Position numbers and translations under genes: made by a program. A stretch of DNA of 64,000 nt from Streptomyces ortus. Its GTDB lineage: Bacteria; Actinomycetota; Actinomycetes; Streptomycetales; Streptomycetaceae. The stretch spans positions 260,361-324,360 of the forward strand of contig NZ_JAIFZO010000002.1 of assembly GCF_026341275.1 (NCBI RefSeq), in the 5' to 3' direction. Positions within the stretch are counted from its first letter, which is position 1. Each line of letters begins with the position of its first letter. This document shows, in pieces, positions 1 to 9,222 of the stretch. The notes beneath the pieces are model-generated. The model searched no databases. It had not been told where the DNA came from and was given only the letters and a program-made list of their open reading frames with translations.

Positions 1-2
1 AC

Positions 3-368
3 TTCGGCGCCCGCGTCCTCATCCTGGACGAGCCGACCGCGGCGCTCGGCGTCAAGCAGTCCGGCGTCGTGCTCAAGTACATCGCCGCCGCCCGCGACCG
101 GGGTCTGGGCGTCATCTTCATCACCCACAACCCGCACCACGCGTACATGGTCGGCGACCACTTCAGCGTCCTGCGGCTGGGCACGATGGAACTCTCCGCG
201 TCCCGCGCGGACGTCACCCTCGAAGAGCTCACCAACCACATGGCCGGGGGCGCCGAACTCGCCGCCCTCAAGCACGAACTGGCCCAGGTACGGGGCGTGG
301 ACGTCGACGGGCTCCCCGAGGAGCAGGACCTCCAGGCCTCCCTCGCGGCGTCGAAGGGGAAGTCCTGA
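3..368 (+). CDS. Sugar ABC transporter ATP-binding protein, C-terminal part (5' end outside window)
   Basis: The reading frame is open from the first bases of the window, so only about 121 C-terminal residues are seen. The visible part starts in the Walker B region ([10 protein letters not shown], followed by GVKQS). It continues through the H-loop ([10 protein letters not shown]). The PTAALGVKQ form is typical of the RbsA/FrcA-like ATPases of monosaccharide and inositol importers, which energise uptake at the inner face of the membrane. The stop overlaps the start of the next gene (TGATG), so a sugar dehydrogenase is translationally coupled to it. That suggests one uptake-catabolism operon. 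The substrate cannot be read from this fragment. Confidence 0.85.
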   Translation, partial: FGARVLILDEPTAALGVKQSGVVLKYIAAARDRGLGVIFITHNPHHAYMVGDHFSVLRLGTMELSASRADVTLEELTNHMAGGAELAALKHELAQVRGVDVDGLPEEQDLQASLAASKGKS

Positions 369-1381
369 TGGCGAGCGAGCTGGGGGTGGCCGTCATCGGC
401 ACCGGCAGGATGGGGGCCGACCATGTGCGCCGGCTCCACGAGGTGACCAGCGGGGCGCGGGTGGCCGCCGTCGTGGACGTCGACGCGGAACGGGTCAAGC
501 GGATCGCCGACGGCATCGAGGGCTGCTCCGCGCACACCGATCCGGCCGCGGCGATGGCCGCGGACGGTGTCGACGCCGTACTGATCGCCTCGCCTGGTCC
601 CGCCCACGAGGCGGCCCTGCTCGCCGCGTTCGAGCACGACCTGCCGGTCCTGTGCGAGAAGCCGCTCACGCCCGGCTCGGCCTCGGCGCTGCGCGTCCTC
701 GAAGCCGAGCAGCGGCTCGGGCACCGCAGGGTGCAGGTGGGCTTCATGCGCCGGTACGACGCCGAGTACGTGAAGCTCAAGTCACTGCTGGAGACCGGCC
801 AGTTGGGCCGGCCGCTGATGCTGCACAACCGGCACCGCAACGTGGCGACGCCGCCCGGCTTCACCACCGAGATGCTCATCAACGACTCCGTCGTGCACGA
901 GATGGACATCACCCGCTGGCTGCTCGGCCACGAGATCACCGCGGTCACGGTGCTGAAGCCGACGCCGTCGGGCAACGCGCCCGAGGGGCTTCAGGATCCG
1001 CAGCTGGTCCTCTTCGAGACCGCCGGCGGCGCGATCGTGGACGTCGAGATCAACGTCAACTGCGGTTTCGGCTACCAGGTGCAGGCCGAGGTGGTGTGCG
1101 AGCGCGGCACGGCCCGTATCGGTGACGGGCACTCCCTGGTCACCAACATGGCGGGCCGCTGGGGCGGCACCATCGCCCAGGACTTCACGGAGCGCTTCGA
1201 GGACGCGTACGACCGGCAGATGCAGGCGTGGGTGGACGCCACGCGCCGCGGCGAGGTGACGGGGCCCAGCGCCTGGGACGGCTACGCCACGGCAGCGGTC
1301 TGCGAGGCGGGGGTCCGCGCGCAGAGGGAGGGCGGTCGAGTAGAGGTATCCCTCGCGGACCGCCCCCCGTTCTACACCTGA
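368..1381 (+). CDS. Gfo/Idh/MocA family NAD(P)-dependent oxidoreductase (inositol dehydrogenase-like)
   Basis: This 337-residue protein has the usual family length. A Rossmann dinucleotide motif lies at residues 11-16 (GTGRMG). The family EKP signature is at 97-99, with the catalytic lysine 98. [14 protein letters not shown] stretch follows, of the kind that holds the substrate-binding Asp/His. The family oxidises or epimerises a hydroxyl of inositols and sugars with NAD(P). The start ATG overlaps the stop of the upstream sugar ABC ATPase, which supports a role in catabolism of the imported sugar. myo-Inositol is the most likely substrate by similarity, but this is inference. Confidence 0.85.
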   Translation: MASELGVAVIGTGRMGADHVRRLHEVTSGARVAAVVDVDAERVKRIADGIEGCSAHTDPAAAMAADGVDAVLIASPGPAHEAALLAAFEHDLPVLCEKPLTPGSASALRVLEAEQRLGHRRVQVGFMRRYDAEYVKLKSLLETGQLGRPLMLHNRHRNVATPPGFTTEMLINDSVVHEMDITRWLLGHEITAVTVLKPTPSGNAPEGLQDPQLVLFETAGGAIVDVEINVNCGFGYQVQAEVVCERGTARIGDGHSLVTNMAGRWGGTIAQDFTERFEDAYDRQMQAWVDATRRGEVTGPSAWDGYATAAVCEAGVRAQREGGRVEVSLADRPPFYT

Positions 1382-1453
1382 CTCCGACCCGGCGAGGGCT
1401 GCCCGCGCAGCCCCCGCGCACCCCCCGGGAAGGGACTACGCCCCATCCCACCT

Positions 1454-1720
1454 AGGGGCGCGGGGAACGGCGCAATCTCTTCCCCCTCGGAGCCGCAGGG
1501 AACAACGCAACCCTTCACCCCCTCAAGGGGCGCGGGGAACGGCGCAATCTTTCCCCCCTCGGGACCGCAGGGAACAACGCAACCCTTCACCCCCTCAAGG
1601 GGCGCGGGGAACGGCGCAATCTTTTAGTCCTTGGGGCCGCGGCGAACGGCGCATGCTTTGCCCTCCGGGGGCGCGGGGAACGGCGCGGTCTTGCAGGGGC
1701 GCGGGGAACTGCGCGACCCA
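1454..1720. repeat. Cluster of short GC-rich intergenic repeats
   Basis: Between two convergent genes there are about six copies of a unit like GGGGCGCGGGGAACGGCGC. Copies begin near 1454, 1526, 1599, 1633, 1669 and 1695, and several are followed by AATCT. A second alternating unit reads like CCGCAGGGAACAACGCAACC. The rest of the 387-base gap (1382-1769) contains no coding signal. Units of this kind are common between convergent genes in Streptomyces; their role is not known from the sequence. Confidence 0.75.
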
Positions 1721-1769
1721 GCCACCGCGCACCCGCGCCCGAAGAACCCCGCCCAACCACCCCCCCCCG

Positions 1770-2948
1770 TCAGCTGGACCGCCGCTCACCGGCTTCCCGC
1801 AAAGCGTCCCGCAACCGCCCCACCCCCCACCCCTCCCGCACCCCACGCCGCACAACATCCGCCTGAGACGCCGGTGCCAGCCCACCCACCGGCGGATCGG
1901 AGTCCAGGTCGGTCGGAAAGGCATACCCCTCCGCACTGGCCGCCACCACCGCCTCCAGCCACTCCCACCCCACCCCCGCCGCGGCCCGAGCGAGCAGCAC
2001 CGGATAGACCGCGTTCGACAGCGCCTCCCGGTCGACACCCTCCATCGCCCGCCCGAACGCGGAGGACACCTGCAGCAGATTGGCCGTCCGCCGGATGTCC
2101 GCCGACGTGTTGCGCCCGGCGGCATGGAAGAGCGCGGGGTTGAAGAACACCGCGTCCCCCGCCGCCAGCGGCAACTGCACCTGGTGCGCCTCGAAGTACT
2201 CGTGGAACTCCGGCAGCCGCCAGGCCAGATACCCCGGCTCGTACTTCTGCGAGTGCGGCAGATACATGGTCGGCCCGGACTCGACGGGCATGTCGCAGTG
2301 GGCGACGGCCCCCTGCAGCGTCAGCGCGGGCGAGAGGCGGTGCACATGCGCGGGGTACCCGGCGGCGGCCTCGTTGCTCAGGAAGCCCAGGTGGTAGTCG
2401 CGGTGCACGGTCTGCGCGGCGCCACCCGGATTCACGACGTTGACCTGTGAGGTGACCTGGTAGCCGGGCCCGAGCCAGGCGGCCGACACCAGCGCGAGGA
2501 GGTCGTTGGCGTAGTAGTCGGCGAACGCCTCCGGGTCCCGCAGGCCCGCCTTCTCCAACGCGTTCCAGACCCGGTCGTTCGCGCCCGGCTTCGCGAAGTG
2601 GTCGCCCGCCACGTTTCCCGAGGCGCGCTGTTCGGCGATCAGGGCGTCGAAGACCCCGGTCATCCGGTCGAGGACCCCGCGGTCGGGGAAGGCGCCCTTG
2701 AACACCACGATGCCGGGCCCCTCGGCGAGCGCCCGGACGAGTTCCGTCTGGACGTTCCGGCGACCCTCGGCCGTCCGCACCTCGGCGCGCAGGCTCTCGC
2801 CGTCGTACAGCAGGACGTTCCGCTCGACGGCGGCGGCGTACGGGTACGCGGCCGGGTCGGTGTCCCGCTCGACCAGTGCACGGAACCCGTCGAGGTCGCA
2901 GTCGTGCACGGTCAGCCAGGTGCGGGGTCCTGAAAGGGTGCTGGACAT
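1770..2948 (-). CDS. Phytanoyl-CoA dioxygenase family Fe(II)/2-oxoglutarate oxygenase
   Basis: The 392-residue product looks like a PhyH-type non-haem iron oxygenase. It carries an HxD pair (VHRDYHLGF) for iron and a distal histidine in a FHAAGRNTS context, with a following arginine able to bind 2-oxoglutarate. The family hydroxylates small molecules or acyl-CoAs with O2 and 2-oxoglutarate. I place the start at the ATG at 2948 because AAAGGA lies just upstream; a longer frame to 3038 has no such site. The gene is convergent with the inositol-type operon across a repeat cluster. The substrate is unknown. Confidence 0.75.
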   Translation of the reverse strand: MSSTLSGPRTWLTVHDCDLDGFRALVERDTDPAAYPYAAAVERNVLLYDGESLRAEVRTAEGRRNVQTELVRALAEGPGIVVFKGAFPDRGVLDRMTGVFDALIAEQRASGNVAGDHFAKPGANDRVWNALEKAGLRDPEAFADYYANDLLALVSAAWLGPGYQVTSQVNVVNPGGAAQTVHRDYHLGFLSNEAAAGYPAHVHRLSPALTLQGAVAHCDMPVESGPTMYLPHSQKYEPGYLAWRLPEFHEYFEAHQVQLPLAAGDAVFFNPALFHAAGRNTSADIRRTANLLQVSSAFGRAMEGVDREALSNAVYPVLLARAAAGVGWEWLEAVVAASAEGYAFPTDLDSDPPVGGLAPASQADVVRRGVREGWGVGRLRDALREAGERRSS

Positions 2949-3095
2949 CGTCGTCCTTTCGGGGTGGTCCTTGCGGAGATCGCGGCGAACCGTTCGGCGT
3001 CGCGGCGACGCGTCGCTGTCATTCTCATGACGCCACACCCCTCAAGCAATCGTCACAGACCCATCAAAAACCCTTCAGGGAGAGCGAGTACGACC

Positions 3096-3584
3096 TCAGC
3101 CGTTGGGAAGCACGTCGGGAAGCGCGTCGGGAAGCGCGTTGGGGCGCAGCGTCCAGACGACCGTCATCTCACCGGTGACGGCGCCGTCCTCCCGCCGGAT
3201 GGCGACGGTCACCGGGAACTCCGGACGCCGACCGGCGTCGAGTTCGGCGACGACGTCGGCGGCGGGCCGCCCCAGGGTGGCGGTCGCGGTGACCGGCCCC
3301 CTGGCCAGCTTCCTGAACGCGATCTCCGCGGTCACCGGCAGCGGCACGGCCCGCGCGAGCTGGTCCCCGAACGCGGCCAGCACGACCGCCCCGCTCGCCG
3401 ACTCCCCCAGCGTGAACATCGCCCCGGCGTGGGGCCCGCCCACGTGATTGTGGTACTCGCTCTGGTCGGGCAGCGCGAGCACGGCCCTCTCCGGAGTGGT
3501 TTCGAGGTACTCCAGCTTCAGGGTCCGGACCATCGGCACGGTGGCGGCGAGCATCTCGCCGATAGACATCTGATCTGCGCTCAT
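3096..3584 (-). CDS. Hotdog-fold thioesterase-like protein (DUF4442/PaaI type)
   Basis: This 162-residue protein has the length and pattern of a single hotdog domain. The segment YHNHVGGPHAGAMFTLGESASG resembles the catalytic and substrate-binding helix of PaaI/DUF4442 thioesterases, here with N-H-V-G-G-P-H. Such proteins hydrolyse or bind acyl-CoA thioesters in the cytoplasm. The C-terminus is a short tandem repeat (PDALPDVLPNG), encoded by near-identical 12-base DNA units around 3105-3140. The gene is read in the same direction as the dioxygenase gene but stands 147 bases from it. Confidence 0.7.
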   Translation of the reverse strand: MSADQMSIGEMLAATVPMVRTLKLEYLETTPERAVLALPDQSEYHNHVGGPHAGAMFTLGESASGAVVLAAFGDQLARAVPLPVTAEIAFRKLARGPVTATATLGRPAADVVAELDAGRRPEFPVTVAIRREDGAVTGEMTVVWTLRPNALPDALPDVLPNG

Positions 3585-3712
3585 GCCCGCACGTTACCCA
3601 CGAGTAGCGAATCTTGAACAGCTCCCGCCCCCGGTCCCGGGCATGATCCGGTACGCGCCTGATGAGAGGCAGTGACCCAACCGTGTCCCGTGCGGCACTA
3701 GTGTTACGGGCC

Positions 3713-4753
3713 ATGTGGCCAGGAAATCAGCCGCCCGGGGGCGAGCAGAACCCGCAGGACCAGAACCAGAACCCGTACCAGCAGCCGGGGTACCAGCAGC
3801 CGAATCCGTATCAGCAGCCCGGATATCAGCAGTCCGGGTACGCGAGCGGACCTCAGTCGCAGAACCCGTACGCGCAGCCGGGGCAGCCCGGCTGGACCGC
3901 GCCCGGCGCGCCTCAGCCTCCGGAGGGGGGCGGCGGCAGGAACAGGACGAAGATCGTCGCGATCGTGGCCGCCGCGGCCGTCGTCGTCGCGGCGGGTGTC
4001 ACGGGCGTGCTGGTCCTGGGCGGCGACAAGGACGACGAGGCCGGCGGCGACAAGGGCGGCAAGACGAAGCCGCCGACGTCGAGCGCGCCCAAGGACCCGA
4101 GCGGGTCCGCGTCCGCCGACGAGGACAACCCGCGCGGCACGGACGTCGAGAAGCCGACGGTCGCGGGCTGGAAGGTCGTCATCAACCCGCGTTTCGGCAC
4201 GATGTTCGACGTGCCGGCCGAGTGGGAGATCGAGAGCACCGACACGAGCGTCGGCTTCGAGTGGGAGGAGAAGGGCAAGACCGACCGCACCACGGTCACC
4301 GCCCCCGCCTACCTCAAGTCCAAGTGGTGCACCACGGACAGCGACAAGGACGGCCGCGAGGAGGACACGGCGCTGGTCACCGCCGGAACGCGCGGCGAGA
4401 ACGGCGCCAAGGACGCGTCCGAGGCCGCCGAGACCCGCGTACCGTGGTGGATCTTCGGTGGCTACACGCAGCCCGACAAGAAGAGCGTGAAGTGGGACAA
4501 GGCGAAGCCCTACACGACGAAGTCGGGCCTCAAGGGCAGCGTCGCCAACGCGCACTCCAGCAACACGCCGCAGAAGGGGAAGTGTGACAGCGAAGGCAAG
4601 GCCATCACCTTCGCGTTCAAGAACGGCGCGGGCGACTACGTCACCTGGAACCTGTTCGGCGCCCAGGGTGTCGACGACGAGATCCCCGACGCGACCGTCC
4701 AGAAGATCCTGAGCACGGTGCGTCTCACCAAGGACGCCCCGACGGACAGCTGA
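3713..4753 (+). CDS. Membrane-anchored protein with Pro/Gln-rich cytoplasmic N-terminus
   Basis: From the ATG at 3713 the product has 346 residues. A disordered N-terminal region of about 75 residues is made of PYQQPGYQQP-like repeats. A single hydrophobic helix follows (IVAIVAAAAVVVAAGVTGVLVLGG, with an RTK basic flank), then an extracellular Lys/Asp-rich linker and a globular domain containing GWKVVINPRFGTMFDVPAEWEI. The layout is that of common Streptomyces type II membrane proteins with a lipoprotein-like outer domain. I prefer 3713 over an upstream in-frame ATG because the protein family starts MWPGNQPP. A TAGTGT box nearby would make the message leaderless. Function unknown. Confidence 0.7.
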   Translation: MWPGNQPPGGEQNPQDQNQNPYQQPGYQQPNPYQQPGYQQSGYASGPQSQNPYAQPGQPGWTAPGAPQPPEGGGGRNRTKIVAIVAAAAVVVAAGVTGVLVLGGDKDDEAGGDKGGKTKPPTSSAPKDPSGSASADEDNPRGTDVEKPTVAGWKVVINPRFGTMFDVPAEWEIESTDTSVGFEWEEKGKTDRTTVTAPAYLKSKWCTTDSDKDGREEDTALVTAGTRGENGAKDASEAAETRVPWWIFGGYTQPDKKSVKWDKAKPYTTKSGLKGSVANAHSSNTPQKGKCDSEGKAITFAFKNGAGDYVTWNLFGAQGVDDEIPDATVQKILSTVRLTKDAPTDS

Positions 4754-4871
4754 GGCCGCGCAGAAACCATTCGCCCTGCCGCCGGAGCGCGCGGCGGGGC
4801 CCGTGGGGCGCGGCTCGGCGGGGCGCGGCGGTGAGAAGCCGCCACCGGTCCGGAACAGGCCGGCAATCCGT

Positions 4872-4901
4872 TTGGCAAGTCGGCCCGTCGGCGGGGATAG
4901 T
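4872..4901 (+). promoter_or_regulatory. Leaderless promoter of the MFS gene
   Basis: TTGGCA (4872-4877) and GATAGT (4896-4901) are separated by 18 bp and match the main vegetative promoter form. The GTG start of the next gene is only 7 bases downstream of the -10 box, so transcription would start at or next to the start codon. Confidence 0.6.
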
Positions 4902-4907
4902 CGCCTG

Positions 4908-6212
4908 GTGAAACCCGCCGCCGAGCCCTCCACCGTCCTGGGCCGCCCCTCCTGGGCGGGCCGCAACTACACCCTGCTGACCGCCGCCGCGGTCGTGACG
5001 AACCTGGGCAGCCAGGGCGCGTTGATCGCGGCGGCGTTCGCCGTCCTGGACGAGGGCGGCGACGGCGGCGACGTGGGCCTGGTGGCGGCGGCCCGCACCC
5101 TGCCCCTGGTCCTCTTCCTGCTGATCGGCGGCGCGGTCGCGGACCGGCTGCCCCGGCACCACGTGATGGTCGCGGCCAACACCCTCAACTGCCTCTCCCA
5201 GGCGGCCTTCGCGGCCCTCGTGCTCGCCGGCGAGCCCCAGCTCTGGCAGATGATGCTCCTCACGGCGCTCGGCGGCACCGGCCAGGCGTTCTTCGCCCCG
5301 GCAGCCGAGGGCATGCTGCTCTCCTCCGTCAGCGGCGGACAGGCCAACCGCGCCTTCGCCGTGTTCCGCCTCGCGATGCATGGCGCGGGCCTCGGCGGCG
5401 CCGCCCTCGGCGGTGTCATGGTCGCGCTGGTCGGGCCGGGCTGGGTACTCGCCGTGGACGCGCTGGCCTTCGCGGTGGCGGGCGCCCTGCGGGCCTTCCT
5501 CGACGTCGGCCACATACCGCCCCGCGTGAAGGGCACCGGTCTGCTCACCGACCTCCGTGACGGCTGGCGGGAGGTCGTCGGGCGGCCCTGGCTGTGGGCG
5601 ATCGTCGCCCAGTTCTCGGTCGTTGTCGCCGTCGTCGGCGCCGCCGAGGCGGTGTACGGCCCCCTGGTCGCCCGGGACAGCCTCGGGGGTGCCGGTCCCT
5701 GGGGCCTGGCCCTCGGCGCGTTCGGGGCGGGCACCGTCGGCGGCGCGCTGCTGATGATGCGCTGGAAACCCCGCAGGCTGCTCCTCGCCGGCACGCTCTG
5801 CGTGTTCCCGCTGGCCCTGCCGTCCGCCGCGCTCGCCGTCCCGATCCCGGTCGGCGCCCTGTGCGCGGTGATGTTCGTGACCGGCGTCGCCATCGAGGTG
5901 TTCGGCGTCTCCTGGATGACCGCGCTGCACCAGGAGATCCCGGAGGACAAGCTCTCCCGCGTCTCGGCGTACGACTGGTTCGGCTCGATCGCCATGGTGC
6001 CGCTCGCCACCGCCCTCGCGGGCCCGGCCGAGTCCGTCTTCGGCCGTCCGGCGGCCCTGTGGGGCTGCGCGGTCCTGGTCGTCGTGGTGACGGCCGCGGT
6101 GCTCTTCGTGCCCGACGTACGCAACCTCACGCGACGCTCGAAGGAAGTGACGCAGGGGATCCCGTCGAAGAGCGAGCCCACCCACTCGCGGAGCCGAACA
6201 CCCTCCCCCTGA
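4908..6212 (+). CDS. MFS transporter (probable drug/metabolite exporter)
   Basis: From the GTG at 4908 the product has 434 residues with many hydrophobic helices. The first is NYTLLTAAAVVTNLGSQ. The loop GGAVADRLPRHHVM is the conserved MFS motif A between helices 2 and 3. The protein resembles MFS permeases of the MdfA/enterobactin-exporter-like class (MFS_3), which use the proton gradient for efflux. A longer in-frame start at 4803 is unlikely because a well-spaced promoter leads straight into GTG 4908. It stands alone between a membrane protein and a convergent gene, so the substrate cannot be inferred. Confidence 0.8.
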   Translation: MKPAAEPSTVLGRPSWAGRNYTLLTAAAVVTNLGSQGALIAAAFAVLDEGGDGGDVGLVAAARTLPLVLFLLIGGAVADRLPRHHVMVAANTLNCLSQAAFAALVLAGEPQLWQMMLLTALGGTGQAFFAPAAEGMLLSSVSGGQANRAFAVFRLAMHGAGLGGAALGGVMVALVGPGWVLAVDALAFAVAGALRAFLDVGHIPPRVKGTGLLTDLRDGWREVVGRPWLWAIVAQFSVVVAVVGAAEAVYGPLVARDSLGGAGPWGLALGAFGAGTVGGALLMMRWKPRRLLLAGTLCVFPLALPSAALAVPIPVGALCAVMFVTGVAIEVFGVSWMTALHQEIPEDKLSRVSAYDWFGSIAMVPLATALAGPAESVFGRPAALWGCAVLVVVVTAAVLFVPDVRNLTRRSKEVTQGIPSKSEPTHSRSRTPSP

Positions 6213-6262
6213 GCCCGGCCCCGCCCCCAGCCGTCAGCGCTCTGCTTTTCAGCCCTCAGCCC

Positions 6263-7117
6263 TCAGCCGACGCTGAACGCCCCGCTCGGCGGCTCAGGCG
6301 ACGGGACCGCGTCCTCGTCCCGCACGGGCTGCGCGTCCCCGACGAAGACCCGCAGCGTGTCCCCGTGTTCGACGCGCGCCGGAAAGGCGTCGGAGGCCGT
6401 GCGGCGCATGAGGGCGGCGGTGTCGAGCGGCCGGTGCGAGGCGACGAGCACCGCGTTCCCGAAGCGGCGCCCGCGCAGCACGCCCGGCTCGGCGATCAGC
6501 GCCAGTTCCTCGAACACGGTGGAGAACGTCGCGAGCTGGGAGCGCAGGAAGGCGAAGGGCGAGGCGTCGGCGAGGTTGGCCAGGTACACGCCGTCGCCCC
6601 GCAGGACACGCGCCGTCTCCCGCGCGTACGCCACCGAGGTCAGGTGCGCCGGTACCCGGGAGCCGCCGAAGACGTCGGCGATCAGGACGTCGGCCGAGGC
6701 GGCGGGTGCGTTTTCGAGCCAGGCCCGGGCGTCCGCGCCGTGCAGCGCGATGCCCGCGTCGGCGGGGACGGGCAGCAGTTCGACGACGAGGTCCAGGAGC
6801 CCGCTGTCTGCCTCCACCACGTCCTGCCGGGACCCCGGCCGGGTCGCGGCGAGATAGCGGGGCAGGGTGAGCGCGCCGCCGCCCAGGTGCAGCGCGTCCA
6901 GCGGGAGCCCCGGCTGCGCGACCGTGTCGAGGACGTGCCCGAGCCGTCGCGCGTACTCGAACTCCAGGTACGTCGGCTCGTCGAGGTCGACGTACGACTG
7001 GGGCGCCCCGTCGACCGTCAGCAGCCAGGCCCGCTTCCGGTCGATGTCCGGCATCAGTTTGGCGGTCCCGTGATCCACGGTCCTGGTCACGGGTATCGGC
7101 TCGTCCACGCCACCCAT
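6263..7117 (-). CDS. Spermidine synthase-like methyltransferase-fold protein
   Basis: The 284-residue protein has a Rossmann methyltransferase-type core. LHLGGGALTLPRYL is motif I, VEADSGLLDL is the acidic ribose-binding strand, and LIADVFGGSRVP is the motif IV region. This matches the spermidine synthase superfamily, but the Asp-rich catalytic signature of true polyamine synthases is weak. Many Streptomyces carry such fused or stand-alone paralogues of unknown substrate. It is convergent with the MFS gene, and transcribed in the same direction as tuf3 but separated from it by a terminator. Confidence 0.7.
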   Translation of the reverse strand: MGGVDEPIPVTRTVDHGTAKLMPDIDRKRAWLLTVDGAPQSYVDLDEPTYLEFEYARRLGHVLDTVAQPGLPLDALHLGGGALTLPRYLAATRPGSRQDVVEADSGLLDLVVELLPVPADAGIALHGADARAWLENAPAASADVLIADVFGGSRVPAHLTSVAYARETARVLRGDGVYLANLADASPFAFLRSQLATFSTVFEELALIAEPGVLRGRRFGNAVLVASHRPLDTAALMRRTASDAFPARVEHGDTLRVFVGDAQPVRDEDAVPSPEPPSGAFSVG

Positions 7118-7201
7118 TGTGCCCGTACGGCCGCTCCGGGACCCGGCTCTTTCGCGCCCGGCCCCGGGTCACCCACCGACGCCCCTCGGGCACTGACGCA
7201 C

Positions 7202-7238
7202 GGGTGCCCGCCTCCGTGGCGTACGGAGGCGGGCACCC
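7202..7238 (-). terminator. Strong hairpin terminator after tuf3
   Basis: A perfect 16-bp stem (7202-7217 with 7223-7238) closes a 5-base loop, 28 bases past the tuf3 stop. There is no U-tract, which is usual for Streptomyces terminators. Confidence 0.75.
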
Positions 7239-7266
7239 GCCCGGCCGCGAGCCGGGGCCGGACAGG

Positions 7267-8436
7267 TCAGCCGACGGCGGTCACCGTGCCGGCGCCGACC
7301 GTACGGCCGCCCTCGCGGATCGCGAAGCCCAGGCCCGGCTCCAGCGGCACCTCCCGCCCCAGCACGACCGTCATCGTGACGGTGTCACCGGGCCGCGCGA
7401 CCGCGCCCGCTCCGAGGTCGACGTCGCCGACGACGTCCGCGGTGCGGAGGTAGAACTGCGGCCGATAACCGGTGGCCACCGGCGTCGTCCGGCCGCCCTC
7501 GCCCGCCGACAGGACGTACACCCGCGCCGAGAAACGCCGACCGGGAACGACGCTGCCGGGCGCCGCGACGACGTGACCGCGGCGCACGGCGTCGCGCGGG
7601 ACGCCGCGCAGGAGCAGCGCCACGCTGTCGCCGGCCTGCGCCTCCGCCATGGGCTTGCCGAACGTCTCCAGCCCGGTGACCACCGTGTCCACGGCGGCGC
7701 CGAGCACTTCGACGCGGTCGCCCACCCTGATCGTGCCGCGCTCGACGGCCCCCGTGACGACCGTGCCGCGCCCGGTGATGGTGAGCACGTTCTCCACCGG
7801 CAGCAGGAACGGCGCGTCCACATACCGCTCGGGCATGGGTACGTACGTGTCGACGGCGTCCAGCAGCGCGCCGATCGCCTCGGTCCACCGGGGGTCGCCC
7901 TCCAGCGCCCTGAGTCCGGAGACCCGTACGACCGGTACGGAGTCGCCTCCGTACCCGTGCGAGGTCAGCAGTTCGCGGACCTCCAGCTCCACGAGGTCGG
8001 TCAGTTCCTCCTCGCCCGCGTCCGCCTTGTTGAGGGCGACGACGATGTGGTCGACGCCCACCTGCCGGGCGAGCAGCACGTGTTCGGCGGTCTGGGGCAT
8101 GATCCCGTCGAGCGCGGAGACGACGAGGATCGCCCCGTCGAGCTGGGCGGCGCCCGTGACCATGTTCTTCACGTAGTCGGCGTGACCCGGCATGTCCACG
8201 TGGGCGTAGTGCCGGGTGTCGGTCTCGTACTCGACGTGCGCGATGTTGATGGTGATGCCGCGCGCGGCCTCCTCCGGCGCCCGGTCGATCCGGTCGAACG
8301 GTACGTAGGTGCCGGAGCCGCGCTCGGCGAGGACCTTGGTGATGGCGGCGGTCAGGGTGGTCTTGCCGTGGTCGACATGACCCATGGTGCCGATGTTCAG
8401 ATGCGGTTTGGTGCGCACGTAAGCCGTCTTGGGCAT
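7267..8436 (-). CDS. tuf3: Elongation factor Tu-like GTPase, EF-Tu3 type
   Basis: The 389-residue product carries all G motifs: GHVDHGKT (19-26), RGITI (59-63), DMPGH (81-85) and NKAD (136-139). G5 is SGL instead of the usual SAL of EF-Tu. Domains II and III follow. It is clearly an EF-Tu, but more divergent than the housekeeping protein (for example [14 protein letters not shown] where EF-Tu normally has FDQIDKAPEER). It stands alone, not next to fusA/rpsJ. This matches the accessory tuf3 known in Streptomyces, which is linked to the stringent response and altered kirromycin sensitivity. It would deliver aminoacyl-tRNA to the ribosome under stress. ATG 8436 matches the conserved N-terminus [14 protein letters not shown]. 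Confidence 0.9.
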   Translation of the reverse strand: MPKTAYVRTKPHLNIGTMGHVDHGKTTLTAAITKVLAERGSGTYVPFDRIDRAPEEAARGITINIAHVEYETDTRHYAHVDMPGHADYVKNMVTGAAQLDGAILVVSALDGIMPQTAEHVLLARQVGVDHIVVALNKADAGEEELTDLVELEVRELLTSHGYGGDSVPVVRVSGLRALEGDPRWTEAIGALLDAVDTYVPMPERYVDAPFLLPVENVLTITGRGTVVTGAVERGTIRVGDRVEVLGAAVDTVVTGLETFGKPMAEAQAGDSVALLLRGVPRDAVRRGHVVAAPGSVVPGRRFSARVYVLSAGEGGRTTPVATGYRPQFYLRTADVVGDVDLGAGAVARPGDTVTMTVVLGREVPLEPGLGFAIREGGRTVGAGTVTAVG

Positions 8437-8711
8437 GGCGATACCTCGAAGCCTCTTCGATGTCAGCGGAGCTGAGCGACGGTCCCGGCGTCGATACGGC
8501 CGGAACGGGGACCCCGAGGTCCTGCCGACCCTCCCCCTGCGGGGTCCGCCGGACGATCCGGGAAGGGTCAGCTTCGGGCGCCTGCCGCGGCGGCCACGGT
8601 GATGAGGACGGCAGCCTTCGTGGCATCCGCGACCGCGGATGCCGCATGAGGGAAGGCGTACCGGAACATGAGGCGATCATCGCTGACGGGACGGGCCGCG
8701 TCGAATGGTTT

Positions 8712-9185
8712 TCAGCGCTCACGGGCCCAGGCGTCCATGTCCGTCCGCAGTGTCGCGTCGGCCGCGGCGAGCTGGTCGACGGTGTCCCACCGAGGGGCCG
8801 TCGGGACGAGATGACGTGCCCCAGGCGGGAATCCGGACGAGAGACGCCTCACATGCCGGCGCGGGTGGTCGACCGCGAAGTACTGGTAATCGCGCTCCGG
8901 CAGCCGCCGACAGCCCGGCACCACCGCCGTGCGGTCGGCCTCGTCCGGCACGGGAGTTCCCCGCGGCACCGTCCGGGAGCGCGCGCGGCGATCAGACGTG
9001 GTCAGGCCGAGGAAAGGGACGATGTCCCGCGGGTACGCGCGGGCCGTCGCGGTCCGTTCCGGATCGGCCGCGGCGGGGTGGGAGACGGTCGGCCGCACCG
9101 GCAAGGTGTCCGCGAGAAGGCCGCGCGGCGGCCCGAAAAGGCCATCCGGCGTTCCGGAAGCTGTGACGGCCGTGAGACGAACCAT
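8712..9185 (-). pseudogene. Decayed AlkD-like DNA alkylation repair gene
   Basis: The frame encodes segments that fit the HEAT-like DNA alkylation repair family: YPRDIVPFLGLTTSDRRA, LPERDYQYFAVDHPRRHVRR and WDTVDQLAA. Conserved positions are degraded: the expected tryptophan of WALPE is lost in CRRLPE, and several residues have become Pro. A short block after WDTVD is deleted. The frame stops at DAWARER, about where the family continues with its catalytic C-terminal half. I therefore call it a truncated remnant, starting near MVRLTAV. It lies 275 bases from the tuf3 start, and that gap shows no other gene. Confidence 0.65.
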
Positions 9186-9222
9186 ACGGCGAACACACAC
9201 ATGGGTCAGTTAGTGTCACCGG

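Noticed and set aside
4725..6185. Long minus-strand open frame (486 codons) opposite the MFS gene
   Set aside because: It is a shadow of a GC-rich gene; its translation is low-complexity Arg/Gly/Ala/His with no domain, while the plus-strand frame gives a clear MFS protein.
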